From Rickettsiales bacterium (GTDB lineage: Bacteria; Pseudomonadota; Alphaproteobacteria; Rickettsiales; UBA1997): 39,214 nucleotides of DNA. How positions within the stretch are numbered: the first letter of the stretch is position 1; every line of letters starts with the position of its first letter. Below the pieces are notes generated by a model, which worked only from the letters and a program-made list of their open reading frames with translations, did not search any database and was not told the DNA's origin. The DNA is taken from the NCBI GenBank assembly GCA_017999675.1, contig JAGNLL010000010.1, positions 1 to 39,214 on the forward strand, in the 5' to 3' direction. Position numbers and translations under genes: made by a program. Below are positions 25,491-33,960 of the stretch, one piece after another.

Positions 25491-25563
25491 CTGTCGCAAA
25501 TCAACTTTTTCGTTAAAATTTTCGCAATTCAAAATTTTCTTAGAAAAACTTGATTTGCGACAG
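25491..25563. repeat. Inverted repeat upstream of the glycine-rich protein gene
   Basis: The arms ctgtcgcaaatcaacttttt (25491-25510) and aaaaacttgatttgcgacag (25544-25563) are complementary except for one base, with a 33-base AT-rich spacer. It lies 97 bases before the gene start, in the 196-base stretch 25464-25659 that must hold its promoter. It could be an operator, a leader hairpin or another dispersed palindrome. No gene is seen in this stretch. Confidence 0.75.
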
Positions 25564-25659
25564 CGCCCGTCCACAAAATACAAGACAACCGACTTGACTT
25601 TTCCTCCCCACAAAAACATTTTCCAAACCTTACCCCCCAATCATTTAGAGCTTTCGTCA

Positions 25660-27747
25660 ATGTCTTCAAAACCTCGTCATTTTCGCGCCTTCTCCCTAAT
25701 TGAAGTATCGGTGGTTATTTTAATAATCGGCATCTTCGTTGCTGGTGTGTTCGTGGCAGACGGGATGATTGGAAAATTCCGCCTCGCTGCTGCAAAAAAC
25801 TTAAGTCAATCTTCTCCAATAATCGCTCTGCCAAGCGCCGCTCTGTGGCTCGAAACCAGCCTAGACTCAAGTTTTAACTCTGGAGAAGATCAAGATGGCG
25901 CTAGCCTTTCAACTTGGTACGACCAAAGAAACACTTCTAGCAAAGTAGAAATCAAACTAGCTGACAACAGTCTAAAACCAACTTACTCCAACACCATCAA
26001 CCGTGTGCACGCTGTAGAATTTGACGGCGCTGCCAACAAACATTTTACCTTCGACGGCAGTTTTTTGAATGGCACCGACTACACAATTCTTGTACTCGAA
26101 AAGAGAAAAGATCCAAAAGGCGATAATTACTTTTTAGGTGAAACAGGCGCCGGCCTAAATAACTCTCTAGCTCTTGGCTACAGTGCCGACAATCAAATCA
26201 TTCACGCTCAAGGCAGCAACTCTTACCCTTCGGGAATCAGCACTTACTCAGACTCAAAAGACAAACCAAGAATATTCACCTTCACTCACAGTGCTTCTGC
26301 AGGAAATCAAACCTACATTAACGGTGTCTTAGCTGCAGAAGATACCGGCGCGACTGCTCACCTCACAGGAATTGGCACTCTTTCAATTGGCAAGGCCTAC
26401 ATTGGCGAAATTGGTGAAATTGCAATTTTTACCAAAGCTTTGGGCACAGCCGACAGAACCTCACTTGAAGACTACTTAGGCAAAAAATGGACCTCGCCAA
26501 TCAACCGCGCCAAAACCCCTAACTGCGTTGGTGGACTCGTCACCGTTGGCGGCTGCGACAATTCTTCGCCAATTACCTGCTCAGCTTCTGGCACTGGCTA
26601 CAACCAATCAGGACTCACCTACACTTCAGGGTCAACCTTTGCCTGCAACTCCGACCACAGCGGAACCATTGGCTACAAATGCTTAGCTTCGGGGCCAGCA
26701 AGCAACATTACTGGCACTTGCACGCCAATTACTTGCACCGCTTCAGGCACCGGATTCACCAAAACCGGTCTCGCCTATTCAACCGGCAGCGGAACTTTTA
26801 GCTGCGACTTACCTCACGTTGGCACACTAAGCTACACCTGCACAACCTTGGGAGCAGATGTTAGTGGGTCGGTGGTTGGAACTTGTACTACTCCATCCCC
26901 CGCCTGCACTGTAAGTGACTCAACAAATGGCACCCATACCCCAGATAGTTCAACAGTTTCAGGATCAACGATTCACACTTTTGTCACTACCAGCTCAGCT
27001 GGAGGAGCTGCAGCTACATTTACTTTCACTTGTCCAACTGCAAGAAATGTTGAAGTTTTAGTTGTTGCTGGTGGCGGTGGAGGTGGTGGTGGAGGTGGTG
27101 GTGGCAGAGGATCAGGAGGAGGTGCTGGTGGCTTAATTTACAACAGCAGCTTTGCGGTTTCTACCTCACCAATCACAGTGACAGTTGGCGTCGGTGGCGT
27201 CGGTGGCCCTGCAAGCTACAGCACAGCAGGCGCTGGCACTAATGGCGGCAATTCGGTATTTTCAAGCCTAACTGCTGCTGGAGGGGGAGGCGGTGGTGGC
27301 CGCGAAGACAGCACCGCTACAGGAAATTCTGGAGGGTCTGGAGGAGGCGCTGGAGTTTCTGGAACCACAAAAGGAACCTCAACCGCCACTCCAGCCGGCC
27401 AAGGTAATATTGGCGGCGCCAACTGGGCAGGTGGCCCAAACTACGGTGCTGGCGGTGGCGGTGGCGCTGGTGGTGTTGGGCAACGTGGCTCTTCAACAAA
27501 AGGTGGTGACGGTGGTGCTGGCCTTCAATATTCCATTAACGGAACTCCAACTTGGTACGCTGGCGGTGGAGGTGGCTCTTATTACTCAAGTGGGGGCACC
27601 AATGGAGTTGGTGGCTCTGGCGTTGGTGGAAACGTTGGCTCTGCTGGAGCTGCTAATACCGGTGGTGGTGGTGGAGGTGCCGCAACTGCTACAAGTGCGG
27701 GCGCTGCAGGTGGCTCTGGAATAGTAATTGTGCGCTACGTTAACTAA
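25660..27747 (+). CDS. Pseudopilin-like glycine-rich surface protein
   Basis: The 695-residue protein opens with a type IV prepilin-like N-terminus: short basic leader, FSLIEVSVVILIIGIFVAGV at 11-30, and Glu at the +5 position (E15). The residue before the cleavage site is Ala rather than the usual Gly. A concanavalin/LamG-like region follows (about 60-255), then cysteine-rich modules (about 300-417) with repeated C-x-ASGTG-x8-Y-x2-G-x3-C patterns, then a glycine-rich domain (about 465-690) with long Gly runs and the typical end GGSGIVIVRY. It is probably exported and displayed through a pilus- or type II-secretion-like system, but no such genes are in the window. A partial relative lies at 37410-39214. 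The start is chosen at the prepilin leader. Confidence 0.85.
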   Translation: MSSKPRHFRAFSLIEVSVVILIIGIFVAGVFVADGMIGKFRLAAAKNLSQSSPIIALPSAALWLETSLDSSFNSGEDQDGASLSTWYDQRNTSSKVEIKLADNSLKPTYSNTINRVHAVEFDGAANKHFTFDGSFLNGTDYTILVLEKRKDPKGDNYFLGETGAGLNNSLALGYSADNQIIHAQGSNSYPSGISTYSDSKDKPRIFTFTHSASAGNQTYINGVLAAEDTGATAHLTGIGTLSIGKAYIGEIGEIAIFTKALGTADRTSLEDYLGKKWTSPINRAKTPNCVGGLVTVGGCDNSSPITCSASGTGYNQSGLTYTSGSTFACNSDHSGTIGYKCLASGPASNITGTCTPITCTASGTGFTKTGLAYSTGSGTFSCDLPHVGTLSYTCTTLGADVSGSVVGTCTTPSPACTVSDSTNGTHTPDSSTVSGSTIHTFVTTSSAGGAAATFTFTCPTARNVEVLVVAGGGGGGGGGGGGRGSGGGAGGLIYNSSFAVSTSPITVTVGVGGVGGPASYSTAGAGTNGGNSVFSSLTAAGGGGGGGREDSTATGNSGGSGGGAGVSGTTKGTSTATPAGQGNIGGANWAGGPNYGAGGGGGAGGVGQRGSSTKGGDGGAGLQYSINGTPTWYAGGGGGSYYSSGGTNGVGGSGVGGNVGSAGAANTGGGGGGAATATSAGAAGGSGIVIVRYVN

Positions 27748-27750
27748 ATA

Positions 27751-27788
27751 AAAAAAGAGGAGTCCTTTTGGGGCTCCTCTTTTTTTTG
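27751..27788 (+). terminator. Intrinsic terminator, copy 2
   Basis: The stem gaggagtcc / gggctcctc has a TTTTG loop and a T-run directly after the glycine-rich protein gene. It matches the copy at 25411-25449. With A-runs before it, it may also serve the minus-strand ppa gene ending at 27810. Confidence 0.93.
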
Positions 27789-27809
27789 TGTCTGTCAGTT
27801 CTTTAAAAA

Positions 27810-28337
27810 CTATTTTTTAGCGCGGTCAATTCCTTCTTGAATCAACTGTCTGGCTTTTGCAGCGTCTTCAAACCCAGTCACTTTCACCCATTTGCCTTTT
27901 TCTAGACCTTTGTAGTTCTCAAAAAAGTGTCTGATTTTATTCACCAAGCTTTCTGGCAATTCTTTGTACGACTCAACTGCTTCGTATTGCGAATTTAGTT
28001 TTTTTGCAGGTACGGCGATAATTTTTTCGTCCATTCCTTTTTCGTCTTCCATGATCAAAACGCCAACTGGTTTAGCGGCAATTACGGCACCAGGAACGAT
28101 TGGGTAATCTGAAACAACCAAAACGTCGCAAGGGTCGCCGTCATCTGACAAAGTGTTTGGCACGAAACCGTAATTGCACGGGTAATACATTGGAGTGGCA
28201 ATGAAGCGATCAACAAAAATTGCGCCGCTTTCTTTGTCCATTTCGTATTTTACTGGGTCTGCATTCATCGGCACTTCGATGATTACGTTAACTTCGTGAG
28301 GAGCGTTTTTTCCGATTGCGATTTTTTCGATGTTCAT
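27810..28337 (-). CDS. ppa: Inorganic pyrophosphatase
   Basis: The 175-residue family I soluble pyrophosphatase splits diphosphate, pulling biosynthetic reactions forward. It has VIIEVPMNADPVKYE, YPCNYGFVPNTL and the metal-binding signature DDGDPCDVLV, then KPVGVLIMEDEKGMDEKIIAVP. The length is normal. The gene stands alone; upstream (28338-28551) is a spacer holding the double-hairpin repeat. Confidence 0.97.
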   Translation of the reverse strand: MNIEKIAIGKNAPHEVNVIIEVPMNADPVKYEMDKESGAIFVDRFIATPMYYPCNYGFVPNTLSDDGDPCDVLVVSDYPIVPGAVIAAKPVGVLIMEDEKGMDEKIIAVPAKKLNSQYEAVESYKELPESLVNKIRHFFENYKGLEKGKWVKVTGFEDAAKARQLIQEGIDRAKK

Positions 28338-28442
28338 AGTTTTGTTTTTTGTTGTTGATGGGGTTGGTTATTAATTTTTTACGATTTTGAGCTGGAGGTT
28401 GGGCTGGAGTTGTCGCTGAACGTAGCGCTGGAGCCAGCAGCT

Positions 28443-28525
28443 GGACTGGGTTTGCAACCCAGTCCACACGTTCATGCCTAATTCAGACTTTAGTGAACAT
28501 GAGGACGGGATTACAAATCCCGTCC
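28443..28525. repeat. Double-hairpin element, family D copy 1
   Basis: Two 23-base hairpins, each a 10-base stem with a 3-base loop: ggactgggtt/aacccagtcc (28443-28465) and ggacgggatt/aatcccgtcc (28503-28525). They are joined by a 37-base linker whose ends (gttca and tgaac) can also pair, giving a three-stem shape. The same layout recurs in the same orientation at 30770-30855. Confidence 0.93.
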
Positions 28526-28551
28526 TGCTACAGCACTACTTCTAGTTTATC

Positions 28552-29844
28552 CTAGTTCACTTCCACAATCACCGCGCCGCCCTGCCCGCCGCCGATGCAA
28601 AGCGCTGCAAAGCCACGATTTTTGCCGCGTCTTTTTAATTCGCGAAGTGCGTGAATTACAATTCTCGCACCAGACATTCCAACAGGATGGCCCAACGCAA
28701 CGCCGCCACCATTTACGTTGAGAATTTCAGGATTGATTTCGCCCAAAGCTTTGTCCAAGCCCAAATGTTTTTTAGCGAATTCATCTGACGCAAATGCTCT
28801 TTGGCAGCCAATTACTTGCGCTGCGAAGGCTTCGTTAATTTCAAATAAATCAATGTCTTTCACGCCCAAACCAGTTTTGTCGAAAAGTTTTTTCGCTGCA
28901 AAAACTGGCCCCAAGCCCATGCGCGAAGGATCTAAACCAGCGTAGGCAAATTCACGAATGTAACCCAAAACTTCTAAACCCATTTCTTTAGCTTTTGACT
29001 CACGCATTAAAACCGCAAAAGCCGCGCCATCTGTCACTTGCGAAGAGTTTGCAACGGTGACGGTGCCAGTACCTTTTTCGAAATAAGGTTTCAATTTTGC
29101 CAAAGCCTCAATGGTTTGGCCCTTACGCACACCTTCATCTTCTTCAATCATCAAAGAATTATTTTCGTCATTGTTGAACACCGGAATAATTTCTTCTTTG
29201 AAAATTCCGCTCGCAATTGCGCGTTCAGCTTTTTGGTGCGAGCGCAAAGAAAACTCGTCTTGCTCTTCGCGAGTAATTTTAAAATCTTTCGCCACATTTT
29301 CTGCGGTGCAGCCCATGATTAATCCAGAAATTGGATCGGTAAGGCCTTGAACTAGCCCCACAACTGGCGTGAGGAAGTGTGGTCTAAAAGTTAAAATCGT
29401 CGAAATTTTTTGCTGCAAAGTTTTTGCTTTCATCAAATTGCCAAAAAGCGCTGTCATTTTTTTGCCAAACATTAGCGGAATATTGCTCATCGATTCCACG
29501 CCGCCTGCCAAAATAATTTCGGCTTCACCGTTTAGAATTTTTGATGCCGCAGTTGTCATTGCCTCCATTCCTGAAGCGCAGTTTCTGTGCACGGTAAAAG
29601 CTGGCACGCTTTCTGGAATGCCGGCTTTTAGTGCAATCACGCGCGCGATGTTTGCTGCTTCAGCTGGTTGTGCCACGTTACCAATAATTACTTCGTCAAT
29701 TTGTTTTGGATCAACTTTTGATCTGATTAAAACTTCTTTGGCAATGCGCGCACCCAAATCGTGCGCAGTCAGGTTTTTTAGGACTCCACCGGCTTTACCC
29801 ATTGGCGATCTAAATCCAGCAATAATGGCAATACGTTCTTTCAT
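28552..29844 (-). CDS. Acetyl-CoA acyltransferase (thiolase)
   Basis: The 430-residue thiolase has its nucleophilic cysteine at C89 (VHRNCASGMEAM), the ANSSQVTDGAA and NEAFAAQ motifs, and the C-terminal GHPVGMSGAR and CIGGGQGGA blocks. The length and the extended middle region favour the FadI/trifunctional-beta type, which cleaves 3-ketoacyl-CoA in fatty acid oxidation, over the shorter biosynthetic acetoacetyl-CoA thiolase. No hydratase/dehydrogenase partner is adjacent. The start MKERIAIIAGF is chosen over an upstream extension. It is divergent from the phosphatase gene, 75 bases away. Confidence 0.93.
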   Translation of the reverse strand: MKERIAIIAGFRSPMGKAGGVLKNLTAHDLGARIAKEVLIRSKVDPKQIDEVIIGNVAQPAEAANIARVIALKAGIPESVPAFTVHRNCASGMEAMTTAASKILNGEAEIILAGGVESMSNIPLMFGKKMTALFGNLMKAKTLQQKISTILTFRPHFLTPVVGLVQGLTDPISGLIMGCTAENVAKDFKITREEQDEFSLRSHQKAERAIASGIFKEEIIPVFNNDENNSLMIEEDEGVRKGQTIEALAKLKPYFEKGTGTVTVANSSQVTDGAAFAVLMRESKAKEMGLEVLGYIREFAYAGLDPSRMGLGPVFAAKKLFDKTGLGVKDIDLFEINEAFAAQVIGCQRAFASDEFAKKHLGLDKALGEINPEILNVNGGGVALGHPVGMSGARIVIHALRELKRRGKNRGFAALCIGGGQGGAVIVEVN

Positions 29845-29919
29845 AAATGATTTGAAAAGTTGAGGGAGGTCGCAGAATTTAGGAAGCCGTCGCTTAACTT
29901 CCACTTAAAAAAATTAAAA

Positions 29920-30705
29920 ATGATCACTCAAGAAATCATTGATTTCGCCAATTATTTGGCCGACCTCTCTACCCCAATTGCCAAAAAATATTTCCGCACC
30001 GAAAACGGCGAAATCACTAAAGAAGACGACTCTCCCGTGACAATTGCTGACCGTGAAATTGAAAGAATTATTCGCGTAGAAATTGAAAAAAAATTTCCCA
30101 ATCACGGAATTATCGGCGAAGAATTTGGCGACAAAAACACAGATGCAGATTTTGTTTGGATACTTGACCCCATTGACGGCACCTCATCTTTCATCATCGG
30201 CCGCCCAATTTTTGGCACGTTAATTGCGCTGACTTACAAAGGAAAATCTCTGCTTGGAATTATGAACCAACCAATAACCGAAGAGCGCTGGGTTGGAGTT
30301 TCTGGACAAGGTTCGTGGTTTAATGGCAAAAAAATTCAAACACGAAATTGTCACGAAATTTCTAACGCCGTAATGGCCTCAAGCTCGTCATTTTATTTTC
30401 AAAATGGCGATGAAGAAATTTTAAAAAGAATTTCTGCCGCCACAAAATATCAAAAAATCGGCGGAATTATTTATGGTGGCGACTGCTATTCCTACGCATC
30501 ACTGGCCAGCGGATTTATTGACGTTGTGCTTGATCCCGGATTAAAAGTTTACGATTACGCCGCGCTGCAACCAATTATTGAAATGGCTGGTGGTGTGGTG
30601 ACTGACTGGGAAGGAAATGATTTAGAATTGAAGTCTGGCGTAAAATTATTGGCGAGTGCCAATGCAGAATTACACCAGAAGATGTTAAAACTGATTAACC
30701 TTTAG
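29920..30705 (+). CDS. Inositol monophosphatase-family phosphatase, HisN-like
   Basis: The 261-residue metal-dependent phosphatase has the family motifs: SPVTIADREIE (D44), GEEFGD (E67), DPIDGTSSF (D83, D86) and the C-terminal YDYAALQPIIEMAGG. The stretch after DPIDGT (GRPIFGTLIAL, then EERWVG) resembles histidinol-phosphatases of the HisN type more than true inositol monophosphatases. No histidine biosynthesis gene is nearby, so the substrate remains open. The start MITQEIIDFAN is the usual family N-terminus. It is followed by double-hairpin copy 2. Confidence 0.88.
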   Translation: MITQEIIDFANYLADLSTPIAKKYFRTENGEITKEDDSPVTIADREIERIIRVEIEKKFPNHGIIGEEFGDKNTDADFVWILDPIDGTSSFIIGRPIFGTLIALTYKGKSLLGIMNQPITEERWVGVSGQGSWFNGKKIQTRNCHEISNAVMASSSSFYFQNGDEEILKRISAATKYQKIGGIIYGGDCYSYASLASGFIDVVLDPGLKVYDYAALQPIIEMAGGVVTDWEGNDLELKSGVKLLASANAELHQKMLKLINL

Positions 30706-30769
30706 ATCTCGCTTCGTGCCCCTCGACGACGGCCTGCGGCCTTTGCTCGGGGACCTATAACCTTGCGCT

Positions 30770-30855
30770 GGACTGGGTTTGCAACCCAGTCCACACGTTC
30801 ATTTCCATTGTTTAAAATTTACATGAACCTGAGGACGGGATTACAAATCCCGTCC
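30770..30855. repeat. Double-hairpin element, family D copy 2
   Basis: Hairpins at 30770-30792 and 30833-30855 are identical in sequence to those of copy 1, with a 40-base linker whose ends (gttcat and atgaac) pair. It lies between the convergent ends of the phosphatase gene (30705) and purH (30888). Just before it, 30706-30760 holds a GC-rich stretch with small inverted repeats that may be debris of another element. Confidence 0.93.
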
Positions 30856-30887
30856 TGCGCTGAGAGCTCGCGATGACAACTTTAAAA

Positions 30888-32429
30888 TTAATGCTTAAAG
30901 TGGCGCGTCTCAATGAAGTAAAGCGCGATGCCTTTTTCATTTGCTTTGGCAATTACCTCTTCATCGCGCATTGAGCCACCAGGTGCGATGATGGCTTTAA
31001 TGCCAAAAGATGCGGCGATTTCAATGTTGTCGGCGAAAGGAAAAAACGCGTCAGAAGCTAAAAATCCGCCGCTCGCCTTATTCACATTTTTTTCACCATC
31101 AAAAAATTCTGAAGCTTTTTTGCAGGCAATTTCGCAAGCATCCACGCGGCTGGTTTGACCAGCGCCAACACCAACTGTTTGCGAGTCTGCAACCACCACA
31201 ATGCCATTTGATTTTACATGTTTGCACACACTCATGGCAAAAACTAATTGCTCAATTTCATCGTCAGTCGCCGAGTTTTTTGTCACCAATTTCAAATCTT
31301 TTTTGGTGATGTTTTTGTGGTCAAATTCTTGAATTAAAAACCCGCCCGACACTGATTTTACTTGGATTTCTTCAAGCTTGAGAAAGTCAGCGATCAACAC
31401 GCGAAGATTCTTTTTTGCCGCCAAAACCGCTGCCGCTTTTTCGTCAATTGCGCGCGCAATAATTACTTCAAAAAACATTTTCGAAAGTTCAACCGCCAAC
31501 TCTTCGTCAATTTTTCCATTGAGTGCAACAATGCCACCAAAAGCACTTTTTGGATCAGATGAAAGCGCGCGTTTGTAAGCTTCAACCAAGTTAGAACCAA
31601 TTGCAGTTCCGCACGGATTTGCATGTTTAATGATGGCACAAGCCGGTTTTTCAAATTCTAAAACCAATTTGTAAGCAGCATCAGAATCGTTCAAATTATT
31701 GTAGCTAAGCTCTTTGCCCTGAAGCTGTTTGGCATTAACAATACCAAAATTTGAGGTCGAAAACACTGCCGCTTTTTGGTGTGAATTTTCGCCGTAGCGC
31801 AATTCTTGTTTCAAATCTCCACGCAAAGAAAAATCGCTTTTGTTAAACCATTTTGAAATTGCCAAATCGTAATCGGCAATATTTTTAAAAGCCTGTGCGG
31901 CTAGGTCTTTTCTGAACTCAAAGGTTGTGGCGTTTTCGTTTTTATCCATCTCAGCAATCAAATTTTGATATTGCGAAGCAGATGTAATTACAGTTTTGTA
32001 AGCAAAATTTTTCGACGCCGAACGCACCATCGCCGGCCCACCAATATCGATATTTTCGATGATTTCTTCTTCGTCAGTGGTTTTCGCAACCGTTTCAACG
32101 AATGGGTAAAGATTAATAATTAGCAAATCGATCGACTCAATTCCGTGAGCCTTTGCAGCAGCAACATGTTCAACATTATCAAGCACTGCCAAGAGCGCAC
32201 CGTGCACTTTCGGATGCAAAGTTTTAACACGACCATCCATCATTTCAGGAAATCCGGTGAAGTCAGAAATGTCTTTTACCGGAATTTTTTTCTCGGCCAA
32301 AAGTTTGCAAGTTCCCCCCGTAGAAATTATTTCAACACCACGCGCAACTAGATTTTGCGCCAGCTCAACGATGCCGCTTTTGTCTGAAACTGAAATTAAA
32401 CAACGAGAAATTTTTTGTAAGTTTTGCAT
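30888..32429 (-). CDS. purH: Bifunctional AICAR transformylase / IMP cyclohydrolase
   Basis: The 513-residue enzyme carries out the last two steps of purine synthesis, AICAR to FAICAR to IMP. The N-terminal cyclohydrolase (MGS-like) domain has ISVSDKSGIVELA, STGGTCKLLAE and GRVKTLHPKVHG. The transformylase domain has RYGENSHQ, the KHANPCGTA active-site motif and the end SDAFFPFADNIE, then APGGSMRDEEV and ETRHFKH. The length is normal. It follows cmk by 3 bases. Its presence implies de novo purine synthesis, which most Rickettsia lack. Confidence 0.98.
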   Translation of the reverse strand: MQNLQKISRCLISVSDKSGIVELAQNLVARGVEIISTGGTCKLLAEKKIPVKDISDFTGFPEMMDGRVKTLHPKVHGALLAVLDNVEHVAAAKAHGIESIDLLIINLYPFVETVAKTTDEEEIIENIDIGGPAMVRSASKNFAYKTVITSASQYQNLIAEMDKNENATTFEFRKDLAAQAFKNIADYDLAISKWFNKSDFSLRGDLKQELRYGENSHQKAAVFSTSNFGIVNAKQLQGKELSYNNLNDSDAAYKLVLEFEKPACAIIKHANPCGTAIGSNLVEAYKRALSSDPKSAFGGIVALNGKIDEELAVELSKMFFEVIIARAIDEKAAAVLAAKKNLRVLIADFLKLEEIQVKSVSGGFLIQEFDHKNITKKDLKLVTKNSATDDEIEQLVFAMSVCKHVKSNGIVVVADSQTVGVGAGQTSRVDACEIACKKASEFFDGEKNVNKASGGFLASDAFFPFADNIEIAASFGIKAIIAPGGSMRDEEVIAKANEKGIALYFIETRHFKH

Positions 32430-32432
32430 TTT

Positions 32433-33047
32433 TTAAGAATTAATTATTTGTAGAATTTTTTGAAAACCTTCCTCAATCGATAAATTTCCATTATCAATCA
32501 CAACCGCATCTGGCGCAACTTGAAGCGGTGCATCAGCACGACCAAAATCATTTTCGTCACGTCTTTTTAACTGCGATAAAATTTCATCAAAGTCAGTTTG
32601 CAGCTGATTAAAGCGGCGCTTGGCGCGAATTTCAACATCTGCTGTGACAAAAAATTTAAAATCGGCATCAGGCGCAATTACTGTTGTGGTATCACGCCCA
32701 TCAAGCACCGCGCCTTTTTCTGACTTTACAAAATCACGCTGCAAATCAAAAAGCGCCGCGCGCAATTTCGGATTCTTAGCAATCACCGACGCAACCGCCC
32801 CAACCTTTTCACTAAATAATTCGTCAGCTTCTAAATCACTTTCCGAAATATTTTTTACCAAATTCGAAATCTCATTTTCAAAATTACTCGAGTCAATTTT
32901 CTTCTCCATCACCCGAAACGCTACAAGGCGATAAAGTGCGCCGGTATTGAGGTAAGGCAAGTCAAAATGCGCTGCGATTTTTTTAGCGAGAGTTCCTTTC
33001 CCAGAAGCTGAAGGGCCATCAATTGCGATTACTAAATTTTTTTTCAT
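32433..33047 (-). CDS. cmk: Cytidylate kinase
   Basis: The 204-residue kinase phosphorylates CMP and dCMP. It has the P-loop IDGPSASGKGTLAKKIA near residue 9, the LNTGALYRLVA substrate segment and DGRDTTTVIAPDADFKFFVTA. The gene is sandwiched between dinD, which it overlaps by one base (TAATG), and purH, 3 bases on. In most proteobacteria cmk lies directly before rpsA; here rpsA is elsewhere in the window. Confidence 0.96.
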   Translation of the reverse strand: MKKNLVIAIDGPSASGKGTLAKKIAAHFDLPYLNTGALYRLVAFRVMEKKIDSSNFENEISNLVKNISESDLEADELFSEKVGAVASVIAKNPKLRAALFDLQRDFVKSEKGAVLDGRDTTTVIAPDADFKFFVTADVEIRAKRRFNQLQTDFDEILSQLKRRDENDFGRADAPLQVAPDAVVIDNGNLSIEEGFQKILQIINS

Positions 33048-33916
33048 TATTTTTTCTTGGTTAATTCTAACGCGATTTTCTTAGTTGATTTATTTTCAAT
33101 TTTTCTAATTGAGTCTGCCACTGGCAAATTTTCCGGCATTTTACCACCAATTTCTTTGATAGTCTGTCTCACTTTTACGCCAACTTCAAAATGCGTTTTG
33201 TTGGCTTTCTCTTTACCTGATATTTTTTCACGACGGATTTTTTCTTCCGTTTGAGTGGCGCGAAATAAGTTGGCCGCAAGCTCGGTTGAGCCCATGTGAT
33301 CAAGAATTTTTTGGCTCTTTTTTAGCCCTTTTTTCTTGTGAATTCCTTTAGAATCTAAACCGCCGTAAAGCCCTTGATAGCCATGATTTTGAAAGATTGC
33401 ATAATCAAAAGAATCAACCACACCCGCTTCTTTAGCGGCTGAGGCAAGGTAGGTATTGTGCCTCGTTAACTCTTTACGTAAGAACAATCTTTTTTCGTCT
33501 TCAGAAGAAATTTTGTTAAACTCTTCCATTTTTTGAATTTCTTGCAAACGAGTTTGCACAGCAAAATAGCTCTGACCCAGTGCCACCACCTCTTTTGCGG
33601 GGTCTGAGTTTTGTAAAATTAAATAGCAGGCATAACGCGATAATTTTATGTTGGTAAGCTTTCGAACCGCGCCACTACCGATCTCAACCATTTCGAGGAA
33701 CTCCTCGAAATGGTCTGAATCCTTTTGCTTACTGTTTTGGCAAGATTCCTGTGCTTTTGCAATTACCGGCAAAAAGTGACGATATTCTGAATATTCTAAA
33801 ATTTTTGCTAACTCACGCGCAGTCCAAAATTCATTACCATTTTCGTCAATTCTTTTGCTTTGTTCAAAAATTTTTAGACCTGAGTTTGTTAGTTTTTTTG
33901 GTGTTTGGTTTTTCAT
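33047..33916 (-). CDS. dinD: DinD-like DNA damage-inducible protein
   Basis: The 289-residue protein has a BRO-N-type N-terminal domain (FWTARELAKILEYSEYRHFLPV) and the DinD body: VEIGSGAVRKLTNIKLSRYACYL, DPAKEVVALGQSYFAVQTR, RNTYLA-like RHNTYLASAAKEAGV, and FQNHGYQGLYGGL. E. coli DinD is SOS-induced and affects RecA-dependent recombination. DinD genes are often carried horizontally. I chose the start at MKNQTPKKL, since upstream codons run towards the palindromic element at 33961. It shares one base with cmk, so cmk translation may depend on it. No clear LexA box is seen upstream. Confidence 0.88.
   Translation of the reverse strand: MKNQTPKKLTNSGLKIFEQSKRIDENGNEFWTARELAKILEYSEYRHFLPVIAKAQESCQNSKQKDSDHFEEFLEMVEIGSGAVRKLTNIKLSRYACYLILQNSDPAKEVVALGQSYFAVQTRLQEIQKMEEFNKISSEDEKRLFLRKELTRHNTYLASAAKEAGVVDSFDYAIFQNHGYQGLYGGLDSKGIHKKKGLKKSQKILDHMGSTELAANLFRATQTEEKIRREKISGKEKANKTHFEVGVKVRQTIKEIGGKMPENLPVADSIRKIENKSTKKIALELTKKK
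33687..33714. repeat. 28-base palindrome inside dinD
   Basis: The arms accatttcgagg and cctcgaaatggt are separated by four bases and form a perfect 12-base stem within the codons for HFEEFLEMV. It would form a strong hairpin in the dinD mRNA. Confidence 0.6.
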
Positions 33917-33960
33917 AAGTGCAGTGATTGTGGTTGTTAATATTTCAACTTTGTGCCCGC

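Noticed and set aside
27293-27724. Alternative-frame open frame inside the glycine-rich gene
   Set aside because: It is a frame-shifted reading of the repetitive glycine codons with no start signal and no domain.
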